Below, piece by piece: positions 54,514-61,250 of a DNA stretch of 64,000 nt. The DNA is taken from assembly GCA_040219275.1 (NCBI GenBank), contig JAVJSU010000038.1:310001-374000 (forward strand). Reading direction: 5' to 3'. This DNA comes from JAVJSU01 sp040219275 (GTDB lineage: Bacteria > Chloroflexota > Anaerolineae > Aggregatilineales > Phototrophicaceae). Within the stretch, counting starts at the first letter, position 1. The number at the start of each line of letters is the position of its first letter. The position numbers and the translations under genes were made by a program. The notes beneath the pieces are model-generated. The model saw only the letters and a list, made by a program, of their open reading frames with translations, was not told where the DNA came from and searched no databases.

Positions 54514-55239
54514 ATGACCAAAAAACGTATGGCTTTGATTTTAGGCGCGATAATTCTAATAAGTGGGGCGATTGGCGGGTTTACCTATCTCCAACTGGCG
54601 AGGTCAAATAGCGGTGCGCCCATCGGCGAGTGGTTCCGCACGCGTGAGGGTCGCTCGGCGCTCATCACTGAAAACACCGCTCCCTGCGCGAATGCCCCCT
54701 TCCTGTTGCCCTCTACCGGATTTATCGGCTTGCTGTGGCGTGATCCCATCGGACCCTATAATATTTTGCGCCGGCATAGCGGGGTTGATATTTTCGGGAA
54801 CGGCGCGCCCGGTGAAGTGCCGATTGTGGCGGTCTATGATGGCTACCTGACCCGTCTTGATGAGTGGCTGTCTACCGTAATTATCCGCCACGATGACCCC
54901 TTACAACCGGGGCGCACCATCTGGACATATTACACACACATGGCAAATCGTGATGGCACAGAGTCCTTTATTGATGAAGCCTTCCCGCGTGGCACAAGCG
55001 AACAATTCGTGGAGCAAGGCACGTTGCTCGGTTATCAGGGCGAATATGCGGGCAATGCACCTCCGGTGGGCTTGCATGTGCATCTGAGCATTGTGCTCTC
55101 AGAAGAAGATGGGAGCTTCAAAAATGAGGCGATTCTAAGCAACACACTTGATCCGTCGCCTTATTTTGGCTTGCCTCTGAATATCGCTGATTTACCTGAC
55201 CGCCCGATTCAGTGTGGCGACGTTGAAAGTGAATCGTAG
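54514..55239 (+). CDS. Membrane-anchored M23-like peptidase domain protein
   Basis: A 241-residue protein with an N-terminal membrane or signal segment (MALILGAIILISGAIGGF) and a LytM/M23-type beta fold. The first zinc-ligand motif RHSGVDIFG (HxxxD) is near residue 87, and the second GLHVHLSI (HxH) is near 187; together they give the full metal site of active M23 endopeptidases, which cut peptidoglycan cross-links. The ribosome site before the ATG is weak. The gene is convergent with, and almost touches, the hydrolase gene at 55242. Confidence 0.85.
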   Translation: MTKKRMALILGAIILISGAIGGFTYLQLARSNSGAPIGEWFRTREGRSALITENTAPCANAPFLLPSTGFIGLLWRDPIGPYNILRRHSGVDIFGNGAPGEVPIVAVYDGYLTRLDEWLSTVIIRHDDPLQPGRTIWTYYTHMANRDGTESFIDEAFPRGTSEQFVEQGTLLGYQGEYAGNAPPVGLHVHLSIVLSEEDGSFKNEAILSNTLDPSPYFGLPLNIADLPDRPIQCGDVESES

Positions 55240-55241
55240 AA

Positions 55242-56108
55242 TCAGGGCGTGGTGCCGTGCTTGAAAAAGTGTTTCACCACTTTGAAATATAGTTCGCGCT
55301 GGCTCGTCCCCGGTGAATGTCCCGCGCCTTTAAAGACAAAATGTTGCGCGTGAGGATACAATGCCCGTACCCGCGCCCGTGTCGCCTCGTCGAATGTAGC
55401 GTCATTGTCGGATTCTAAGATGAGGATGTCGGATTTTTCGAGCGGTTGCAGATCATGATTTTCCGCAAAATCCAGCAGACAATGATAGGTGCTGATGAGT
55501 TCGTCCCGCGTGAGACGTTCTGTGTAGAGTTCATCCAGATAGGCGCGGTAAAAAGCGTGCATCTCCGCTGGTGGAGCCATTGTGTCGAACATCATGGATT
55601 GTGCTGTCTGCGCCATCTCCTCATCGCTCAAGGCTTGCATCATCGTCAGGGCTTGTTGATAGCGCGTTTGGCTGTCCTCATCAAGCACAGCCGTGGTGGA
55701 GAGCACCAGTTTCTTCACGCGGTCAGGATGACGGCGCACAAATACCTGCGCGAGCATCCCGCCGAACGATCCCGCCAGCACATAGGCTTGCTCTAATTCC
55801 AGCGCATCCAGCATTCCCGCCAGACCATCTGCAAGCTCGTTCATGGTGTTCAGCGCAGGATACGTGGGCGTAACCACCCGAAACACATCATCCAGCATGG
55901 GAATAGATTGCCATGCCGCATCCGCGACCCGCAAGCCACCGACGAGCAATAACACTGGCTCATCGCCGCGCACATTATCTATATACGCCCAGTTGATTCC
56001 GTCAATATGCGCGTATTTTGGGGGATGAGTCTGGCGGAAATAAACGAAATTTTTGCGCTGTTCTGTGGGGACATCTTCATAGATGCTGTCAAATGAACGT
56101 AATACCAT
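55242..56108 (-). CDS. Alpha/beta hydrolase
   Basis: A 288-residue hydrolase. The ATG at 56108 has AAGAAGG about 10 bases upstream, and the family start follows. The triad is visible: nucleophile in LAGSFGGMLAQ (GxSxG), acid in ILESDNDATFDE and His in KGAGHSPGTS. An oxyanion region VLLLVGGLRVADAAW replaces the usual HG with GG. It is close to the proline iminopeptidase/haloperoxidase-like group, but no substrate can be assigned. It may be expressed with the membrane protein gene upstream, 118 bases away. Confidence 0.87.
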   Translation of the reverse strand: MVLRSFDSIYEDVPTEQRKNFVYFRQTHPPKYAHIDGINWAYIDNVRGDEPVLLLVGGLRVADAAWQSIPMLDDVFRVVTPTYPALNTMNELADGLAGMLDALELEQAYVLAGSFGGMLAQVFVRRHPDRVKKLVLSTTAVLDEDSQTRYQQALTMMQALSDEEMAQTAQSMMFDTMAPPAEMHAFYRAYLDELYTERLTRDELISTYHCLLDFAENHDLQPLEKSDILILESDNDATFDEATRARVRALYPHAQHFVFKGAGHSPGTSQRELYFKVVKHFFKHGTTP

Positions 56109-56246
56109 AGAGGGCGACCTTCTTTCCACACGTTAAAACAGGGGATGTGCCATTTGTGCGTAGGACAAGCGTATTGGTCGGCAACGCACCCAATATTACC
56201 ATAAAATAGCACACGATGTCGTGACGGGTCGATCATTTTAGATGGA

Positions 56247-57398
56247 TTACGCATCCGGACGAACGACGAATTCAATGCTCCGGTAAATAAATTCCAGATC
56301 ATCATAACTATCGCATGTCGCACAAATGCGATAGGGACGGCTGACGATAAATTCCACCGCCATATTGTCCTCAATCACATAAATATGCTGGAAAAACAGG
56401 ATTTCTGACGGATTACTATGATTCGGTGCGCGGTAGCGACGATAAGTAAAATTATGCCCATTCGCTATATCATAAGCGACTGAGCGATCAAATGCCCCGC
56501 CGTAGTCTACCGGTGCGGAATTCGTCCATGCCCATTCCTCAAGCTCGGCGGAGGAATACGACACGTTGAGCGGATAGCTAATGACCAGCAAGCTCATGGC
56601 ACTAAAATTATCATAAAGGAAAAAGTCACAGCTATAAAACGTTGCTTGCTGGCAGAATTCCACATCCGCCATTGTGTAGGAATCCCACCCGTTGGGATAT
56701 GTTACCGAATAACGGGCGTTGGAAAAGGTATTCAGTTGGCTTTCCTGACTCAAGTAAAACGTCAATCCGCCCACGCATACCACCCAGATAGCGACGGCGA
56801 TGGCAGTTTCTTTGCCGATGGTATACCGGTGATTGAGCATTGCTTCAACACCATATTTTTCCCACTTGTTGTAGCCCTGCGCCTGTATATAGACGACCCA
56901 ATACACCCCTTCGAGATTCAAAAACAACAAACCGACAATAATGAGCATCGGCACAGTGGGGAAGCTGATTTGCGAGGCAAGCCCGAATTGATCCGCGAAA
57001 TAAAGAATTGAACCGATCATCAGAATGGGTGTGATAATGCTGAAGGCAATCGTCGGTATAATCCATTGCGGTCTGCCGAGCCGTCGCCAATTCCAGCCGA
57101 GCAAGGTGCCCACCACAAACACACTGATGAAAAAGTGCCAGATCGACAGCCCATGCGGATTCCACGGTTTGCCTGCCGGAAGTTTCGGCGCGGATGCCGT
57201 CCCTGTCGGGGGTAAGGGTTGGGCATTCGGAGTCGTGCTTCGTTTTTCGCGGCGTTGTTTGGCGAGGATCATCCTGATTTTCGCCTTCCATTGCTCCGCG
57301 ACAGGATGATCGAGCGGTTGGAGCAACTCATAGGCATCTTGATAACGCTTCGCTTGAATTAAATCACGCGCCGCGAGGAGTATCTCTCGTGTGTCCAT
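56247..57398 (-). CDS. Multi-domain membrane protein of unknown function
   Basis: A 383-residue protein. A short TPR-like N-terminus (EILLAARDLIQAKRYQDAYELL) is followed by a basic Pro-rich linker. Four or five membrane helices follow (about 85-215). The outside C-terminal domain (about 220-380) looks like a PsbP/Mog1-type fold, with the pattern YSVTYPNGWDSY and later FIVSRPYRICATCDSYDDLEFIYRSIEF. Several Cys residues in that domain may pair. I do not recognise a defined function. ATG at 57398 is preceded by GAGAAATAGAT, a weak site. Confidence 0.7.
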   Translation of the reverse strand: MDTREILLAARDLIQAKRYQDAYELLQPLDHPVAEQWKAKIRMILAKQRREKRSTTPNAQPLPPTGTASAPKLPAGKPWNPHGLSIWHFFISVFVVGTLLGWNWRRLGRPQWIIPTIAFSIITPILMIGSILYFADQFGLASQISFPTVPMLIIVGLLFLNLEGVYWVVYIQAQGYNKWEKYGVEAMLNHRYTIGKETAIAVAIWVVCVGGLTFYLSQESQLNTFSNARYSVTYPNGWDSYTMADVEFCQQATFYSCDFFLYDNFSAMSLLVISYPLNVSYSSAELEEWAWTNSAPVDYGGAFDRSVAYDIANGHNFTYRRYRAPNHSNPSEILFFQHIYVIEDNMAVEFIVSRPYRICATCDSYDDLEFIYRSIEFVVRPDA

Positions 57399-57577
57399 AT
57401 CTATTTCTCATCATAACCATCTATTATCAGCATATCAGACAACCTGCCAAAAAATCGATAACCATTTCTGAATTTTGTGCGAAAACAATCATAAGGGAAA
57501 AGTCACCAAGACAGACACCCACAAATCATAAAATTCCGCTACAATAGAACCATTATGAACTGTAGAGGACATTTACT

Positions 57578-58312
57578 ATGGCAAAGCTCAATCAAATTAT
57601 TGCGATTGAAAAAGGCGTAAAGAGTCAATCCTTGCGTGAACTAACAGACGCGCATCAAATGCTACAAAAGCAGGCGTTATTGGCGGGAATCGCCCGTACC
57701 TACCGCCCCACCGACGACGAAGGGGACCAATACCCACCGGAATCCACCCGCGTGCAGGTGAAGGTCGAAGAAGTCATCAATCAGACCGTGGACATTTTAA
57801 CCAAGCTGTTCGATGTGACCGCCACCAAAGATTGGGCAAATGGCGAGGCAAAAGCGGATATTGTCGTCGATGACAAAACACTGGTTGCTGATGTTCCGGT
57901 GACGTATTTGCTCTTTCTTGAGAAGCAATTGACCGATATGCACACCTTCATCAAGAATTTGCCCGTATTGGATGCGGCGGAATTGTGGACGTTTGATGCG
58001 TCCCAGAACGCGTGGGCAACCGAACCCATCCAGACGACCAAAACCAAGAAAATCCCGCGTAACCATGTAAAAGCCGAAGCCACGGAGGAACATCCGGCAC
58101 AGGTGGAAGTCTATTACGAAGATGTGATCGTCGGCTATTGGCGCACGGTCAAATATTCCGGTGCGATGCCTGCCGCGCGCGTCTCTACCCTGCTGGAACG
58201 GGTGCGGAAGTTACAGGAATCGGTCAAATTCGCCCGTGAAGAAGCCAACAGCCTTGAAATCACCGATCAAAAAGTGGGCGCGGCGATTTTCAATTATCTC
58301 TTTGGCGTATAA
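57578..58312 (+). CDS. Conserved protein of unknown function next to the tRNA-like RNA
   Basis: A 244-residue soluble protein with no signal or membrane segment. The ATG at 57578 has AGAGGA about 8 bases upstream. The strongly patterned start MAKLNQIIAIEKGVKSQSLR and the core VTATKDWANGEAKADIVVDD, PVTYLLFLEKQLTDMHTFIK, KKIPRNHVKAEATEEHPAQV and FAREEAN resemble, from memory, an uncharacterised family seen in Actinobacteria and Chloroflexota (I recall the label DUF7873, to be confirmed). The many Lys/Arg/His residues would suit RNA binding, but no known motif proves it. The gene ends 16 bases before the -35 of a non-coding RNA with permuted tRNA-like domains, so a functional link is likely. Confidence 0.8.
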   Translation: MAKLNQIIAIEKGVKSQSLRELTDAHQMLQKQALLAGIARTYRPTDDEGDQYPPESTRVQVKVEEVINQTVDILTKLFDVTATKDWANGEAKADIVVDDKTLVADVPVTYLLFLEKQLTDMHTFIKNLPVLDAAELWTFDASQNAWATEPIQTTKTKKIPRNHVKAEATEEHPAQVEVYYEDVIVGYWRTVKYSGAMPAARVSTLLERVRKLQESVKFAREEANSLEITDQKVGAAIFNYLFGV

Positions 58313-58327
58313 GTGACAAATGTCGAG

Positions 58328-58357
58328 TTGATGCACCGCCCGTTTTCCCTATATAAT
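58328..58357 (+). promoter_or_regulatory. Promoter of the tRNA-like RNA
   Basis: TTGATG and a perfect TATAAT are separated by 18 bases. Transcription would start near 58364, close to GGACGG, after the stop codon of the upstream gene. This makes the RNA an independent unit. Confidence 0.72.
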
Positions 58358-58402
58358 GAGGACGGAGTACAAACTCAAACTAAAGTTCAAGATCACGGAT
58401 GA

Positions 58403-58477
58403 GTCTACGACAGTGCAGGTTCGACTCCTGCCCCCGCCAAACGTGGCGGGGTAGCCCAAGTGGAAGAGGCACTAGAC
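58403..58477 (+). ncRNA. Permuted tRNA-like domain 1
   Basis: T arm GCAGG-TTCGACT-CCTGC (58415-58431), with a fully canonical T loop. Then the acceptor 3' strand CCCCGCC and an A (58432-58439), a 5-base linker, and the acceptor 5' strand GGCGGGG (58445-58451), which pairs at all seven positions. TA follows (positions 8-9), then a D arm GCC...GGC with GTGG in its loop (58454-58470) and TAGAC (58473-58477), which pairs with GTCTA (58403-58407) as an anticodon-like stem. No CCA is encoded. All tertiary-contact bases of a tRNA elbow are present. Confidence 0.82.
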
Positions 58478-58554
58478 CGTCCACCCATAGCTCAGACTAT
58501 TACTCCAACCTGAGCATTCGTCGTCGTCGCCAAATCAACCGTTTTGGGACGAAA

Positions 58555-58650
58555 ATTGCAGATGCAGGCTCATTTCCTGCTCGACCCTCTGGCAGTACGG
58601 TAGGTGTGTTTCTTTTTTATGGGTCGGTAGCTTAATGGAAAAGCGGCAGT
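58555..58650 (+). ncRNA. Permuted tRNA-like domain 2
   Basis: Anticodon-stem 3' strand ATTGC (58555-58559), variable AGAT, T arm GCAGG-CTCATTT-CCTGC (58564-58580) with a degenerate T loop, and acceptor 3' strand TCGACCC (58581-58587). A 33-base linker follows. Then acceptor 5' strand GGGTCGG (58621-58627; seven pairs, one G-U), TA, D arm GCTT-AATGGAA-AAGC (58630-58644) with the GG pair, and GCAGT (58646-58650), which closes the anticodon stem with ATTGC (one G-U). Every tRNA helix can form. Confidence 0.75.
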
Positions 58651-58708
58651 TATTAGACTGATCCCTTAACTTAAAAGTCGTTGGCGTGTGCAATTGGACG
58701 ACAAACCC

Positions 58709-58739
58709 GATGCCCGGAGATGGACATTCTCCGGGTGTC
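58709..58739 (+). other. 12-bp hairpin near the 3' end of the RNA
   Basis: GATGCCCGGAGA pairs with TCTCCGGGTGTC (two G-U) around a 7-base loop. It lies directly before the terminator and is likely a structural or protein-binding domain of the RNA. Confidence 0.7.
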
Positions 58740-58743
58740 ATAT

Positions 58744-58781
58744 AAAACGGGACGCGGCAAATGAGTCGCGTCCCGTTTTTT
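58744..58781 (+). terminator. Strong terminator of the tRNA-like RNA
   Basis: AAAACGGGACGCG pairs with CGCGTCCCGTTTT (13 bp) around a 10-base loop and ends in a T run. It could also act on the minus strand for the YjzC-like gene, through the complementary A/T tract. Confidence 0.93.
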
Positions 58782-58854
58782 CTACAATTTTCACACGAGT
58801 TAATTTTGGAGTATATTGTTGCAATACACCCCAAATGACACTATTATTCGATTG

Positions 58855-59043
58855 TTATTTCTTTCGGGCTGGAGCGACAGGTTTCCAACGACGGTTTGGC
58901 TTCTGCGTTGGAGGTAAGGGCTTGTCGCCCGGCTCGATAGTTACTGTTCGGGGTTTTGGTACTTCCCCGCCTCTTGGACCTCTTTCTTCGTATTCTCCCG
59001 GCTTTTTAGGATTCTCACCGGGCTTTTGCAATGGATTAGCCAT
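58855..59043 (-). CDS. YjzC-like small protein (62 aa)
   Basis: The ATG at 59043 has AAGGAA about 8 bases upstream; the longer frame to 59091 lacks a site. The 62-residue product MANPLQKPGENPKKPGEYEE... is polar and basic, with GPRGGEVPKPRTVTIEPGD, PLPPTQKPNRRW and a Lys/Arg end. The spaced pattern PG-Y-G-G-V-PGD-PPTQ-W resembles the YjzC family of Firmicutes, small proteins of unknown function. It follows the 39-aa gene on the same strand across a terminator, so it probably has its own promoter. Confidence 0.72.
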   Translation of the reverse strand: MANPLQKPGENPKKPGEYEERGPRGGEVPKPRTVTIEPGDKPLPPTQKPNRRWKPVAPARKK

Positions 59044-59080
59044 AGCTTCATTCCTTACTACTACCATATCAGGTTGAACA

Positions 59081-59137
59081 AACAAAAACACCGAATCGAG
59101 TCTTCAAGAACATAGTCTCTGAACTCAATTCGGTGTT
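59081..59137 (-). terminator. Terminator of the 39-aa basic protein gene
   Basis: On the minus strand, AACACCGAAT-TGAGT pairs with ACTCG-ATTCGGTGTT and is followed by TTTTTG. The stem overlaps the stop codon of the small gene. Confidence 0.78.
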
Positions 59138-59244
59138 GACCGACGATGTGGTTTCACAGGAACGACTTTTCGCGTTCCGCCCGGATTACTTCGTTTGTGA
59201 GGTTTCACCGGCACTATCTTTTTGCCACTACGAGTTTTAGCCAT
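59125..59244 (-). CDS. Very basic 39-aa protein with an internal repeat
   Basis: A short frame encoding MAKTRSGKK, then two copies of a KxVPVKPHxRSxP unit (IVPVKPHKRSNP and VVPVKPHRRSTP) joined by GGTRK. About one third of residues are Lys, Arg or His and there is no acidic residue. GGAGG lies 6 bases before the ATG at 59244 (an ATG two codons earlier would abut the ribosome site). The composition suits nucleic-acid binding. I recognise no family. Its place beside a structured RNA gene and an XRE/ImmA pair makes an RNA-binding role worth considering. Confidence 0.65.
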   Translation of the reverse strand: MAKTRSGKKIVPVKPHKRSNPGGTRKVVPVKPHRRSTPN

Positions 59245-59352
59245 ATCCATCCTCCTTTCTATTAGCCTAATTTATCCACTATCCTCGAGTGATCACTCAT
59301 AATCAAAGTATCATATATTGGCTTTAATGTCAACAAAAGAAGCTAATGTTTC

Positions 59353-59371
59353 ATGTCACTAAAAATGACAT
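59353..59371. promoter_or_regulatory. Operator-like palindrome 1 upstream of the XRE gene
   Basis: ATGTCA and TGACAT form an inverted repeat with a 7-base centre, upstream of the promoter. It shares TGAC half-sites with the second palindrome. Confidence 0.5.
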
Positions 59372-59372
59372 C

Positions 59373-59416
59373 TTGACGTTAATTTAATTGACATAGTTTA
59401 AACGTCAAGACATAAT
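59373..59416 (+). promoter_or_regulatory. Promoter with overlapping operator of the XRE/ImmA operon
   Basis: TTGACA (59388-59393) and CATAAT (59411-59416) are separated by exactly 17 bases, a near-consensus promoter. The inverted repeat TTGACGTT (59373-59380)/AACGTCAA (59401-59408) brackets the -35, so a bound repressor would block RNA polymerase. Autorepression by the XRE protein is the obvious inference. Confidence 0.72.
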
Positions 59417-59439
59417 AGAGATAGAATTTAGGAGATAGT

Positions 59440-59769
59440 ATGGAAATTAGTCAGTTGTACCCAACTTTGGGCAAGAATATTCGAGATGCAAGAATACGTG
59501 CTCAGATGACACAGGACGATCTGGCGAAATCACTAGGTTTGCAACGTACTTCAATCACAAATATTGAATCCGGCAGTCAGAAGATACAGTTACATACACT
59601 TTATATGTTAGCTAGTGCGCTAGATGTAAACTTAATTTCGTTACTCCCTGATACATCCTCATTTGAGTTTAGAGGTATCAAAAAAGAACTGAAAAAGAAA
59701 AAGAATCTTTCAGCAGATGAGAAAAATTGGATACGACGTATTGTGACAGAGAGTGAGAAGGAAGAATGA
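59440..59769 (+). CDS. XRE-family helix-turn-helix regulator
   Basis: A 109-residue protein. The helix-turn-helix (about 11-66) reads LGKNIRDARIRAQMTQDDLA, SLGLQRTSITNIESGSQKIQLHTLYMLASAL in two parts, the Cro/C1 pattern. A basic helical C-terminus (RGIKKELKKKKNLSADEKNW) follows. The ATG at 59440 has TAGGAGA about 6 bases upstream. Its stop overlaps the ImmA gene (ATGA), so they are coupled. In ICEBs1-like elements such repressors are cut by ImmA after a damage signal. Both genes are AT-rich compared with most of the window. Confidence 0.92.
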   Translation: MEISQLYPTLGKNIRDARIRAQMTQDDLAKSLGLQRTSITNIESGSQKIQLHTLYMLASALDVNLISLLPDTSSFEFRGIKKELKKKKNLSADEKNWIRRIVTESEKEE

Positions 59770-60296
59770 GCAGACTTCTAAAGAAAAAGATACGTCAAAA
59801 AGCAATCGAGTTATTAGAGGAAACGTCGATTCAACATCCACCAATTAATGTTGGCAAAGCAGCCAAAGCTTGTGGGGCTTTAGTACGCTACGAACCATTC
59901 GATGGTGACTTATCAGGTATCCTGTATAGTGAAAATGATAAGATTATCATTGGTGTAAACCAAACACATTCAAGACGAAGAAAACGGTTCACAATCGCCC
60001 ATGAACTGGGTCATCTCAAATTACACAATAGCAATGAGTTATTTGTGGATCGTACATTTCCCATCTACTTAAGAAGCGAAATTTCCTCACAGGCGATTGA
60101 TCCACTCGAAATTGAAGCGAATACTTTTGCCGCTGAGTTTCTTATGCCCGTATCTATGCTAGACAAAGATATACACGGACAAATAATTGATTATGAAGAC
60201 GATTCGACTATAAAAGCCCTAGCCGATAAGTATGATGTTAGTTTGCAGGCGATGATTTTCCGTTTGATTAATCTAGGCTACCTCAAAGAACAATAA
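59766..60296 (+). CDS. ImmA/IrrE-family metallo-endopeptidase
   Basis: A 176-residue zinc peptidase. The active-site motif FTIAHELGHLKLHNS (HExxH) lies near residue 80, and the downstream Glu in IEANTFAAEFLMP is the third zinc ligand; both match ImmA and IrrE. The family cleaves XRE repressors and so relieves repression of mobile elements, toxin-like modules or stress genes. It is coupled to the XRE gene by a 4-base overlap. No integrase or conjugation gene is in the window, so the regulated target may be its own operon or the small genes and RNA next door. Confidence 0.93.
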   Translation: MSRLLKKKIRQKAIELLEETSIQHPPINVGKAAKACGALVRYEPFDGDLSGILYSENDKIIIGVNQTHSRRRKRFTIAHELGHLKLHNSNELFVDRTFPIYLRSEISSQAIDPLEIEANTFAAEFLMPVSMLDKDIHGQIIDYEDDSTIKALADKYDVSLQAMIFRLINLGYLKEQ

Positions 60297-60305
60297 CATC
60301 CCACA

Positions 60306-60830
60306 TCACGCCACCGCATGACGCATCATCGCGCCGACGACCAGATGATGAAATGGGCGGATCGTGTTGAAATAAACGCGCCCCGTCCATTTGTTGTAAT
60401 GCACCAGAGTCACCACATGAAAGCGATTCTTTCCGTTCGGCAACGGTTCACAGATCACGCCGAGCGTCGCATTGAGATGACTCTCGGCGGCTTGTGCGAA
60501 CCAATAATGGTCTTCCTGCGCGCCAATCACCGTGAAAATTAGAAATTTGCTATCGCCGCCTGCATCCATCGGCACATCTTCGGGACGCATCTTTGCCGGT
60601 TTGGGGATGCCACTCTGCTTCATTCCGAGCAAGCGCACAAATCCCCAGCGCACGCCATACAACGTCGTCACCCATGCGGGCTGATAGCTGAGCAAACGGG
60701 CGACAAATTCACGTAACTCAAGCTCACCTTCCGCCGTTTTAATGTCGATATGATCGGCGCTGTCGAAGAGTTCCGCCATTTCGGGAATGTGCGGTAAATT
60801 TTGTGTTGCAGAATATGCTTGTGTTGCCAT
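60306..60830 (-). CDS. DUF2867-family protein
   Basis: A 174-residue soluble protein whose spaced pattern (a start with HIPEMAELFDSADHIDI, then WVTTLYGVRWGFVRLLGM, FTVIGAQEDHYWFAQAAESHLNATLGV and VHYNKWTGRVYFNTIRPFHHLVV in parts) matches DUF2867, a SRPBCC-like fold with no known ligand. The ATG at 60830 has AGGAGA 6 bases upstream. It ends an operon behind a TetR-like regulator and a small membrane protein. Confidence 0.82.
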   Translation of the reverse strand: MATQAYSATQNLPHIPEMAELFDSADHIDIKTAEGELELREFVARLLSYQPAWVTTLYGVRWGFVRLLGMKQSGIPKPAKMRPEDVPMDAGGDSKFLIFTVIGAQEDHYWFAQAAESHLNATLGVICEPLPNGKNRFHVVTLVHYNKWTGRVYFNTIRPFHHLVVGAMMRHAVA

Positions 60831-60848
60831 GTACGATCTCCTGAATGA

Positions 60849-61250
60849 TTATGTCGCGCCCAGATAGGCGAGAACAGCGATTACAAGACACAATAGCCAT
60901 TGTGGACTACGGTAGAGCGGTTCAATGCGATGCAGAGCGAACATCGGTAGCAGGGCAATCACGACTGCATATCCCGCAAAATGCAGAGCAATAAAGGTTA
61001 AGAGTCCCTGATGATCCGCTGTTTGGTCTACCACCGCAAGCCACAGGAGCACCAAACCGGAGAACAGCAGATCAACCGTGACCATATGCCAGCCGAAGCG
61101 AATTTCCTGTTTGGCAATACTCGCATCACCATTTGAAATCTCAGGAAACGCCCCCGTACTTGTGCGCCGGAGTGTGTATTCGCCGCCGTAGATATGTGCG
61201 GGGGTGGCAATTAAGCACAACAAACCCGCGACCAGCAAGAAACCATTCAT
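60849..61250 (-). CDS. Four-helix membrane protein in the TetR operon
   Basis: A 133-residue membrane protein with four hydrophobic helices (NGFLLVAGLLCLIATPAHIY first). The ATG at 61250 overlaps the TetR stop by 4 bases (ATGA) and has GGAGAAG upstream, so it is coupled to the regulator. It is followed 18 bases later by the DUF2867 gene. I do not assign a family. A role in export or quinone/lipid handling is possible but unproven. Confidence 0.75.
   Translation of the reverse strand: MNGFLLVAGLLCLIATPAHIYGGEYTLRRTSTGAFPEISNGDASIAKQEIRFGWHMVTVDLLFSGLVLLWLAVVDQTADHQGLLTFIALHFAGYAVVIALLPMFALHRIEPLYRSPQWLLCLVIAVLAYLGAT

Larger units (their letters stand above)
58364..58781 (+). ncRNA. Non-coding RNA with two circularly permuted tRNA-like domains
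   Basis: A predicted RNA of about 420 bases between a TTGATG-18-TATAAT promoter and a 13-bp terminator. It contains two tRNA-like domains in the order T arm, 3' acceptor strand, linker, 5' acceptor strand, D arm (58403-58477 and 58555-58650). A spacer with a GCTCAG/CTGAGC hairpin (58490-58515) lies between them. After them come a GTCGT/ACGAC hairpin (58677-58702) and a 12-bp hairpin (58709-58739). In both domains the anticodon-arm strands run outward, where bases such as TAGAC(C/T)G recur. This is the layout of YrlA-type Y RNAs, whose tRNA-like module is permuted with a closed acceptor stem. No Ro60/TROVE gene is in the window. A true permuted tRNA is less likely, because no U33-anticodon loop can be assembled. 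Confidence 0.78.
58313..58854. other. Intergenic region holding the tRNA-like RNA gene
   Basis: A 542-base gap without protein genes. It holds a promoter (58328-58357), a predicted RNA of about 420 bases with two permuted tRNA-like domains, a 12-bp hairpin and a strong terminator. Open frames here (for example 58399-58635 on the plus strand) lack ribosome sites and cross the RNA structure. Confidence 0.8.

Noticed and set aside
58445..58520. An ordinary linear tRNA gene starting GGCGGGGTAGCC
   Set aside because: No T arm or matching 3' acceptor strand follows; the only partner T arm and acceptor strand lie upstream, which is why a permuted domain is called.
58364..58781. A tmRNA, including the two-piece permuted type
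   Set aside because: It has two full tRNA-like domains with D stems, no G3-U70 alanine identity pair in domain 1, no tag-peptide frame and no pseudoknot series that I can see.
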